Positions 56,063 to 64,000 of a stretch of 64,000 nucleotides of DNA are shown here, piece by piece. The stretch's first letter is position 1; every line of letters starts with the position of its first letter. A program made the position numbers and the translations under genes. The notes under the pieces are model-generated. The model worked only from the letters and a program-made list of their open reading frames with translations, did no database searches and was not told the origin of the DNA. Source of the DNA: Clarkia xantiana subsp. parviflora (lineage: Eukaryota > Streptophyta > Magnoliopsida > Myrtales > Onagraceae); contig JAPTYO010000011.1 in the NCBI GenBank assembly GCA_036873135.1, positions 16,502,747 through 16,566,746 of the forward strand. The letters run 5' to 3'.

Positions 56063-56846
56063 TGATGGATATATGACCAATTCGGGTTCGTATTTATATA
56101 TCAGACCTTGTAAACACGACAAAGGATCGAAACGCTATAACCGCGAGTCAAAACGGTCCGGACAGGCAATACGCGCGCCCGGATCGGACTCGTCCAGATT
56201 GCCGCCCGTGACGCGCGTACCATTACCGACGTATTTTTACACTAAGTTCGAGTTTCCCGATAGCCAACCTTGATTAAACACGACTTCGGTTCACGTTTAT
56301 CTACTAAACCGGGGTCGAACCGTACAAAACCGGACTTCGGTTCAAGAGCTCCTATTTATTGGAATCTTGGCGGTCCATTTCAAGTTAAGTCACTTCAAGA
56401 TTGGCTTAGGAGCTCTGACTTCTCTCTACTTTATCTCTCTAGAATTGCTCTCATTTTGGCATCAGAGAGGTTCATCGCACACCACCCCCCCCCCCCTTGG
56501 TGTCGACACTGCCCCTTGTGCAGGTGCTAGGAAAGAGCGCGCATACTCCGCAAGGCGCGCGTACGTGCCTATATCCCGACACACGCTTGTATGTATATAA
56601 CCAAGGATAACATGTTGACATTCCGGGACGCCGACTTCCTGGTATGCGAACAGCCAGACATACAAACGTTTCAACACTTAGGCATTTTAAGGACCTCTGA
56701 TAGTCCGACACTCAGACACTCCGACAATCCGACACCCCGACATCCTGACAGTTCGACAGTCCGGCACCTGCAAGTTCCGACACCCCGGGCTAGGACTCTA
56801 CGTACCCATCCGACAACCGCCAGTCCGCGCGGGTCAGGTCGAAACA
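56063..56846 (+). repeat. 5' LTR of gypsy element E
   Basis: 784 bp, starts TGATGGATATATGACC and ends CAGGTCGAAACA. It carries a run of C at 56485-56498, the TGCCCCTTGTGCAGGT block shared with 14812-14935, and a tract of short TCCGACACT-like repeats at 56700-56790. Confidence 0.75.
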
Positions 56847-56847
56847 T

Positions 56848-56866
56848 TTGGCGCTGTCTGCGAGAT
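56848..56866 (+). promoter_or_regulatory. Primer-binding site of gypsy element E
   Basis: TTTGGCGCTGTCTGCGAGAT directly after the LTR. It resembles the plant gypsy site TGGCGCCGTCTGTGGGGA with several changes. Confidence 0.7.
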
Positions 56867-58624
56867 TCGAGCAAATAGTCATTACTCGCCTTCAAGAGCT
56901 AAATAACCAATACAAGTATAGACATTTATGGGAATCTACCAAGAGAAGATGCATCGCTCTATACAAAAGACATGCAAATACCAACATGGATAAGCTACGT
57001 TGCACTATGTTGTGATACGCCACGTTGCGCTACACTTGGATACGCTGCGCTATTCTGACATCGTAACCACCGCTGTAACGACTGTGTTTTCTATCACCCC
57101 CACAACAGTGTTCATCAAGGCAGAAACACTGCTATTACCACAACAGCAACCGCTAACACTGCCACCGCTGTGACATCTATTACCACCATCGTCATGCGAC
57201 CAACAGGTTGCACGCGTCGCTGCCACTCCGGCCCCGCGAAGGGAGCACTAACGCCAAAAACCGTCGTCAACTGAATCCTTATACAAGACTACATAGTCCA
57301 GACCTTATGCTGGGGGGCAACAATGCGAATCCTCCAGACGCCCACTATCTTGCCCATCGCAAGCGTATCCTTTGTAGTAAAAACTATATATATACAATCA
57401 CATAAATGCAGGTTGTACCTATGGACGATCAATACAAAGCAAGTATATATTCAACACAAGGTTGACGAGACCTTCAACCAAGGAACTCACACGACTGACA
57501 CAGGAAGTAACCCCTTACTATAAACTCAATGTTATAACTATTTCTATACATTACAAATTTATATCTTATGACAAGGAAGGTAGGAATAAAAGTGAACACA
57601 AAGGGGGAGGATACAACCTTAGTCGCATTACCTCAACAAACTTCATCAAACGAACAGTTATCAAATGCACGTACATGCAAAGTGCGTACGTCTTCACAGC
57701 GCACGCAATGCAAAGCATAGCAACACCCCATGGGGACAAGGTGCAACAATCAACGCGCAAGCAGCGCGCAGCATGATAGACGCAAAACAGGAGGTATCCA
57801 AGACCGCCCATGGCGGATGACGCAAAAAATGACAATGTTTTCAAACCCAACCAATGGAGGAAAACAAGCAATTGAGACAAGGATCATCATCCAATTCCGA
57901 TATGACAGCTCAGTCCATCGCGACAACATCAACAACGCGCAATGTGACTTGGACAGACCCAACAATCTCCTCTGGTTACACCTCCATGAAAGAGTTCAAA
58001 GGTGTTTAACACCGCGTCGCGATAATGAACATATGGGGGGACACTATTCAAGGGATAATCCCACCACCGATGTGGAACGTATTCAGATCAACTCCTGCGC
58101 TATATGCACATATGTGCCAAACCCATCACGTGGAGAAGGAGACATAGCTACCTCCAGCATCCTACAAATACTCATTTTCCGAGAAAATAAGGAGGTAACT
58201 CTAACACGGATGGATAGATCCCACACAATCTGGCGGAAATACATGTTCCTACATGCATTTACATCTACCTGCGTGCACTTACATGTGCCTACATACACCT
58301 ACCCAGTTATGCACGGCCTAGTGCGGACGTATACACCTGTAACACAATCACAACTACAAAAGAAGTCAAGCTACAAGTCATAACAACTACGGGGGTACGA
58401 TACTACAAAGAGTCACGAGTATTGGAAGAAGCATATCAAGTAAAGCAAAACCTCGAGGAGGTAGACAATGTCCGCACGGAACTTTCAACCCAACGCATAG
58501 CATACATACTCTACTCAACAGCGCGGGACACGCGTTCCAGAAGGGAAGGGTTACTCCTATCCAATCCCACCAACAAATACACTTGCATTAAAATGCAAGG
58601 AATAAGAGGGAGGGAATTTACAGG
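56867..58624 (+). other. Interior of gypsy element E, no recognised product
   Basis: Contains an open frame of 217 codons at 57730-58383 and several shorter ones on both strands, but none shows capsid, zinc-knuckle or protease motifs. Given its position it may be a decayed gag leader. Joined to copia D at about 58625. Confidence 0.45.
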
Positions 58625-59919
58625 TTCTCTTGGTCTCGGGATTCTAGCCCGGAGATGAATTCTTTGATCACTAGGACCTGGAACCAAGTTGGTCGGAGTA
58701 CTCCCACTGGGAACAATGGGTAGTGTCGGTGGTTGTGGTGTCGGTACAGCTACATGATTATCTGGTTCAACTTGATTCGTCTCTGCGGAAACAATGATTT
58801 GTGTGGTAGGGTTTAATCCTCCCACTGGGTTTATAATGAAAATGTTTCCATTATCATTAACCATGTCATTCACTTTTGTTTCCGGTTCAAATCTCCCACT
58901 CGAAGTAAGTGGGACATGATCATCAATGCTATCCTGCTCAAGTTCAGTCAATATTTCACCTGTTTTAATTTCACCAAGCATTGGGAATTCGTCCTCAAGG
59001 AAAGTTACGCCTCTGGATTCATGTTCGACCACGCCACCATTTTTTTGAGCTGACACATATACGTAACCTTTAGAGTTCTCTGAGTACCTTATAAAGATAC
59101 TCTTTAGTCCTCTTGGTCCTAACTTGCCAAAACGGCTGTCAGCCGTATGTGTATAGGCAGCGCAACCCCAAGGTCGCAATCTGGTGAGATCTAATTCTCT
59201 TCCATACCACAGCTCATATGGCGTTGTGTCTACCGCTTTGGTTGGGACAAGGTTTATTACATGAGTGGCAGTCAACAATGCATCACTCCAATAGGAGATA
59301 GGTAATTGAGCCTGCGACATCATGGTTCTAACCATGTCAAGGAGTGTTCGATTACGACGTTCAGCCACAACATTCTGTTGTGGTGTGTTGGGGATTATCG
59401 TTTGACAGGCTATCCCTCTTTCTTTTCACAACTTCTCAAACTCATTAGAGAGATATTCTCCGCCTCTATCAGTGCGTAAGGTTTTCACCTTTCGCTCCTG
59501 TTGATTCTCCACGAGGTTTAGAAAGTTTCTAAAGCAATCTATTGCCTCGGATTTACGAGCAATCAATGAGTAAACCCATAACGGGTGTAGTCGTCAATGA
59601 AAGTTACGAAGTATCGTTTCCTATTCCTAGCAGTTACACTCATTGGTCCACAGATGTCGGAGTGAATCAACTGCAATGGATACTCGGCTCGTTGAGCTTC
59701 TCCAAATGGTTTACGGGTGGATTTTCCAGCCAGACAGTCATGGCAAGTGTGTTTAATCACATTGCTGGTACCAGGCAAAAGCTCTCTTCGAGCCAATGAA
59801 TGGACTCTATCGTAGCTTATATGTCCCAACCTCGCATGCCATCCGGCTGCGTCAGTCTCTGCTTCCCTGGAGGATAATGCATACAATCTATTTGAATTGA
59901 TACATCCATTCAAATCCAT
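58625..59919 (-). pseudogene. Copia integrase (element D), broken
   Basis: The zinc-binding pre-integrase motif WHARLGHISYDRVHSL..HTCHDC (HHCC) lies near 59770-59850. The catalytic core has HSDICGP (first Asp), LRTDRGGEYLSNEF near 59460-59500 (second Asp) and VVAERRNRTLL near 59340-59375 (Glu), so the D,D,E triad is complete. The copia signature continues with INLVPTKAVDTTPYELWYG, RPWGCAAY and the linker VVEHESRGVTFLEDEF. A frameshift near 59560 and a TGA near 59428 break the frame. Integrase inserts element cDNA into chromosomes. The open frame runs about 38 codons past 58625 into unrelated sequence. Confidence 0.9.
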
Positions 59920-59967
59920 GATAAAGAGACCATAAGAGGAGTAGGCATGGCCAAAGAAGACATCGCC

Positions 59968-60423
59968 TTAATTGATACGAACAAACTTCTTCTCAAATGA
60001 TAAAATGTAATTATTATTCATAAGAGCGGAAACAGAAACAACATTTCTACGGATTCTAGGAGCAAAAAAGACATTCTCAAGTAGCATGGTCCTGCCATTG
60101 TTCATAGACAATTTGCAGTTCCCTACTCTAATGACTTCAACTTGTGAGTTGTTGCCAATGTATATCCTCTTAGAATCCTTTGGCAATCATCTAAACTTGG
60201 AAAATAGTCCTTTGACGTTGGCTATGTGGTCCATCGCACCTGAGTCAAGAATCCATGAAGGATTTGAGTCAGTAAACATGACAGTTGAGGAAACTAGAGT
60301 TTCCATTACACAACCAATCTCGCATACCTTTTCAGGATGCGTTTTTCTGGACCCTGTACCTTCGCCTATTTGGCATGGACTGGAGTTCCTGCGGACTATC
60401 TCTGATTCAATCGGAGACTGCAT
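59968..60423 (-). pseudogene. Copia aspartic protease (element D)
   Basis: It contains WILDSGAMDHIA near 60215-60250, the copia protease active site (DSGA followed by H). The usual downstream segments IYIGNNSQVEVIRVG, LENVFFAPRIRRNVVSVSAL and NNNYILSFE follow. One TGA after FSKFR (60187) interrupts it, and another stop separates it from integrase in the same frame. The same region is absent from copia A and C. Confidence 0.88.
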
Positions 60424-61094
60424 GGTTTAGGCTTTTTCAACATTTTACCGTCGACTGCCTGTTGTTTATTTCCTTTGTTCATCCTCTTTCTCTTTCCTTG
60501 CCCAGCTGGTATCGGTATTGATTTCAGCTGAGTTTGTTCCATCTCGATGAACTCCAGTATCGATGCAAGATCCAACACAGAACCACTGACGGTCAATAAA
60601 ACCTTGGCTGCTCTTCAAGACTTCGGGAGGATCCCGATGATGGCTTGAATTTTATCCTATTCACCCACCTGACCTTCTTCTTCCAGTGGTTTTAGCATGC
60701 CAAGGAAATCATATACTTTTTCAAGCACACTTTTGCTGTAGCTGTTAAAGCTTTCTTCCATAATGGGTATAAGTGGGTGCAGGATCGCTGCCATGCCGTT
60801 TCCATATTTCAGGAACAGGGCATCCCAGATGTCCTTTATATTTGGAACATCCTTATATTCATCATAGAATTCCTTAGACATCTCAGCCAGCAATATCTCA
60901 TTTACTTTCTTGTCATCTTGCTCCCATTGAAAATGGGCATATGCCAGGTCTTTGGTCAGACCAGCATCTGGGTAATTCATGGATTTCTGAATGTGATCCA
61001 CAAGGCCATTATCCTCCAACAGTGCATTGACGCGTTTACTCCACGAGTCATAATTAGTCTCAATCAAAAGATCATCAGCACAAGATGATCCCAT
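60424..61094 (-). pseudogene. Copia gag (element D), no visible zinc knuckle
   Basis: From ATG at 61094: MGSSCADDLL, then NYDSWSKRVNALLEDNGL (start of copia Gag), AHFQWEQDDKKVNEILLAEM and IKDIWDALFLKYGN. A serine/glutamate-rich helix SYSKSVLEKVYDFLGMLKPL and an EEEGQVGE end at a TAG (60657) follow. The frame stays open beyond this stop and one more, up to a basic GQGKRKRMNKGNK segment near 60490. I see no CCHC motif. The protein differs from the Gag in element C although the leaders are homologous. Confidence 0.75.
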
Positions 61095-62099
61095 ATAGGT
61101 TGTAATTTGTTACTGAACACGTTGATTATTATACAAAATCAGGGAGACAATAACATTTTGAGTAAGAATTGCATACATCAGATATCTACTAAGATTGAAT
61201 CCGAAAAATAATGATTCCTCAGTCATCTAAACCAACCGACCACCAGTAAACCAATGGAAGATGGCTGTGAAAGAGTTCACATTATCGTCGTTTTCTATCC
61301 AATAGATCAGTCTTTTAAAACGGTTTTAATCGCAAATTACCCGAACAGGAATTTTAAAACAAGCATACCCGGTCTTGGCTTTCCCAAGGCTCTTTGTATT
61401 TAGGAAGATATTCCGATGAATTCACTCATGCATATATAATTCTACTAACCATGTAAATTATCATACGCAAGTAACATTCATCAAACAAATCGCACTCATG
61501 CTTATGCGTCACGCATCTAATGTTCCGAGGAACTCATGCTTGCATATATAATTCTACTTCCATGTAAATTATAAAATGCAACTACAACCTCAACATTCTA
61601 GCATACGTGTCAAACAAGAAAATTCCACAACAATCATACATATTTGGTGACTGGTTTTCGGTTTTAAAATAATTATAAACATTAGGGGCTGATTTGCAAT
61701 TCATGTTTATATTCAATTACGCAGCATTCTAGACATGAATCCTAGGCATTTACAACCATCAAATCATGTCTATCCTAGTGCGCATTCCATATATTTAACC
61801 AGGGCTCCGCCCACAACATGCAATTTCCAGCTAACTTGACTACGTCAAGACAACATTTCTAAACTTGCATTAATATATATTGAATGATAAACAATTGCAA
61901 TTCATCCCTCTAATTAATCCAGTCTAAAAAAACGTGTATCTCCGAGATCCATCCCCATAATCGAAACAAGGCATAAAGGTTAGCAACCCTATGAGCACTG
62001 TGTTGTCCATTTAGAGGTTCAAAAACATTTGGATTTTAAAACTTGACCACCCTATTTTATTTAACTGATTTGAATTCGATTTTGAAAAATATTTTAGTT

Positions 62100-62350
62100 C
62101 AGTCAATTTTGATTCGGTTTGGTCCGGTTCGGTCCGGTTCAGAAAATCCGGTTCAGTTCAGTCCGGTAAATCCGATTCGGTCCGATTTTAAATTTTCAAA
62201 TCTGGTTCGGTCCGAACCGGTCCGATAAAATGGGGTTCGGTTCAACACACAAAAGCGGTTCTGTTAGATCCACTTAATTACCCTGGTTCGACCCGACCCG
62301 ATTAGGTCGAACCGATTGAGAAAACCCGGTTCGATTTAAATCCGTCCCGG
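62100..62350. repeat. CCGGTTCGG-type degenerate repeat tract in copia leader D
   Basis: Variants of GGTTCGGTCCGG and GGTCCGAACC in close succession, matching the tract at 13970-14245. Confidence 0.8.
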
Positions 62351-62501
62351 TTTAATATATATTAGACCGGCCCAATAATTAAATTTTTGTTAAAGGTTGG
62401 GCCGAAATGTTTACTTGTGGCCCAAGTATGGTTTTAAAGTCCAAAAATAATTAACTTAACCACCAACTATAACATTAATTATGTAAAATAATTTCCAATA
62501 T

Positions 62502-62503
<2 letters not shown>

Positions 62504-62555
<52 letters not shown>
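62504..62555. repeat. (TA)n microsatellite
   Basis: About 50 bp of uninterrupted TA dinucleotides within leader D, at the position where leader C has its own TA runs. Confidence 0.95.
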
Positions 62556-62558
<3 letters not shown>

Positions 62559-63196
62559 CCATATAAAAACATATATATATTTATTGCTAAGATTCTATCT
62601 ATAAGATTACATCAATCAACAATATATATATATGTAAAAATCGGCCACTATATATAATATATATATTTATTTATTGTCAATATTTTTAATAGGGTAACAA
62701 ATATACTGACAATATATTTTCTCAATCTTTTAGGCAATAAAATCTATCGATAATATCTTTAACCCTATTAAATATTTAGATATATTGATAATGATATATA
62801 TTTCTATATATTTTTGTGAGTCTATCCTAATGTTCCCAATTATAGATATACTGTTATCTTAATTAAAAATTAAGATATGGTAAACAATATTACTTTAGTA
62901 TGGTGGCCGAAAATTTTGTCCCTTGGTGCTTAAAAAATTTAAAATTTTACCTTGTAATTTACCTAGTGTTTTCGGCCAGAACACTAAAATTGGGAACAAG
63001 TGGTCAAATTTTAAGATCAAATTTTAATAAGGTCTACAATCCAATGTTTGATTTTGATAAAATTACACTTTTCTTGAAGATCATGAACATCAATTTTATC
63101 AAGAACATCATGAAAATTTAAGTTTTACCAACAAACCTAAAAATCGAAAATTTAAAATTTCCATTTTTAAAATTTTCGGTTTTTAATCTTAAATTT

Positions 63197-63710
63197 AAGG
63201 GAAAAGAACCTATTTACTGTCTCAAGTTTGCCTCATGTTTCAGTTTGGTGTCTGACGTTTAAATTAAGTGTCCCAGGTTTCATTTTGGTTGAAATTTGGT
63301 GTTTCAGTGTGATTACTTTAGAGAAGCCAATCTCGACGAAACCGACTGTCATATCCGAGCTCCCAAGCATGCTCCATTCTCGTCACTTTGTCGGGACCAT
63401 CACCTAAGAAGTTGGCCACATTGACCCAAGTAAATCATGCTTTGTTGTCGCTCGAAATCGCTCTACTGGAAACTTTTTTTTATGTTCAACTTTTGGGTGA
63501 AATTTTACGATTTTGTAAAAAGTAAAAAGTGATTGATTATAAGTGGGTGAGTCGGTTGATGGAAATGGTTGAAAGAAGAGGAAAAGACGGGCGGAGACAC
63601 CAAATTTTAACAAAAATGAAACCTGGGACAGTCCATATCAACACTCTAATCCTGAGACACCAAACTGAAACATGAGGTAAACCTGAGACACTAAATATGT
63701 TCTTTTCCCT
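63197..63710. mobile_element. MITE-like inverted-repeat element in the leader of copia D
   Basis: The left part, AAGGGAAAAGAACCTATTTA then GTGTCT, CATGTTTCAGTTTGGTGTC and TCCCAGGTTTCATTTT, is repeated inverted on the right up to CTTTTCCCT. AAATTT flanks both ends, and TAAATTT may be the target duplication. No ORF of interest. Absent from the leaders of A, B and C. Confidence 0.75.
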
Positions 63711-63756
63711 AAATTTCAAGAACATCAATTAATCAAAATCATGAACTCCTAACACA

Positions 63757-63769
63757 GGCTCTGATACCA
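63757..63769 (-). promoter_or_regulatory. Primer-binding site (tRNA-iMet), copia D
   Basis: The reverse complement reads TGGTATCAGAGCC, one base after the LTR end at 63771. Confidence 0.95.
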
Positions 63770-63770
63770 C

Positions 63771-64000
63771 TGTTAGATTATGGGGAGTAATCACTACGGA
63801 TACTAAAACAAGGTACATGCTAATAATCGGAATTACGCAGCGGGAATTTCGCACATACCTTTAAGATGATCCGTAGACCCAAGATATTCTCAAGAGGGAG
63901 TTCGCGATCCTCCGATCGGGACCCTTAAAGGTTCTTGTTAGAGAAGCCCTACGTGGTGCAAGCTCCACAGCAAAGCCTCTGATCGATTCTCGGCGTGGGG
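63771..64000 (-). repeat. 5' LTR of copia D, cut by the window edge
   Basis: The last 230 bp of an LTR on the minus strand, ending ATAATCTAACA. Blocks such as GAGAATCGATCAGAGGC, TTGCTGTGGAGCTTG and TCCCGCTGCGTAA are shared with the U5-like parts of the A and C LTRs. The start lies outside the window. Confidence 0.88.

Larger units (their letters stand above)
56063..58624 (+). mobile_element. Gypsy element E, 5' fragment
   Basis: A complete LTR, a primer site and about 1.8 kb of internal sequence that stops where copia D begins. LTR ends (TGATGGATAT and GTCGAAACA) and the primer site relate it to the element at 41421-51796, but the LTR bodies differ. Internal open frames (for example 57730-58383) show no Gag motif. 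Confidence 0.7.
61134..63196 (-). other. Leader of copia D
   Basis: Long untranslated leader. The gag-proximal 400 bases are nearly identical to leader B (13046-13450). It also holds the CCGGTTCGG tract (62100-62350), TA runs, and TA-rich segments homologous to 16600-17000 of element C. Confidence 0.8.
58625..64000 (-). mobile_element. Copia element D, 5' part with LTR, leader, gag, protease, integrase
   Basis: Minus-strand order from the right edge: partial LTR, tRNA-iMet primer site, a MITE, leader with CCGGTTCGG tract, gag, protease, integrase and the linker before RT. Homology with element C's linker ends near 58625, so RT, RNase H and the 3' LTR are missing. It shows what the A and C copies lost between gag and RT. 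Confidence 0.88.

Noticed and set aside
57730..58383. 217-codon frame in gypsy E as a possible gag
   Set aside because: No capsid or zinc motif, and overlapping frames of similar length exist on the other strand. Left as unassigned interior.

Overview
The window looks like repeat-rich nuclear DNA of a flowering plant. The evidence is the set of element types present: Ty1/copia and Ty3/gypsy LTR retrotransposons with plant-type primer-binding sites, CACTA, hAT, PIF/Harbinger, Mutator-like and Helitron-like DNA elements, a tRNA-derived SINE, foldback MITEs and long TA microsatellites. I found no host gene, rRNA gene, functional tRNA gene, operon or CRISPR array. Almost all recognisable coding sequence belongs to mobile elements, and nearly all of it is broken by stops or frameshifts. 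Species cannot be named from the sequence.

Layout. 1-5.4 kb: AT-rich DNA with a Tourist-like MITE inserted in another copy of itself (652-1477) and a Mutator-like element (1646-4700, 9-bp duplication) that encloses an RNase H pseudogene, a foldback and a SINE. 5.4-15.6 kb: a copia 3' end and LTR, a degenerate copia interior with RT/RNase H and a second LTR (to 11908), then an inverted copia leader-gag fragment (B, 11909-14811). 15638-28491: one complete copia insertion (C, + strand) with a GCTTG target duplication. It is itself invaded by a small LTR element with TA..TA ends (20117-22045), a CACTA element (24981-26792) and a hAT MITE inside its 3' LTR (27636-28215). 28.5-33.2 kb: AT-rich spacer with foldbacks and a diverged repeat.

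33.2-54.3 kb: a truncated gypsy copy (33209-35378), then a chain of Helitron-like elements. One of these (39957-52208) carries a complete 10.4-kb gypsy element (41421-51796, - strand, ATTAA duplication). That element has gag, a retroviral-type protease and a second gag-like ORF, but I see no reverse transcriptase, RNase H or integrase. On the opposite strand it carries a five-exon accessory gene, and between the two convergent gene sets lies an array of nine stem-loops with the same loop sequence. This is the most unusual unit in the window.

54.4-64 kb: a hAT element built around a perfect 120-bp palindrome, the 5' end of a second gypsy element of the same LTR type (E, + strand), and a copia element on the - strand (D) with gag, protease, integrase, leader, tRNA-iMet primer site and partial LTR, cut off before its RT.

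How the parts relate. The copia pieces A, B, C and D share one leader, but their gag regions differ. A and C both lack protease-integrase and carry the same non-coding replacement. They look like parasitic derivatives that depended on D-like relatives for enzymes. The gypsy element likewise appears non-autonomous. The nested insertions with exact target duplications allow much of the order of events to be read directly.
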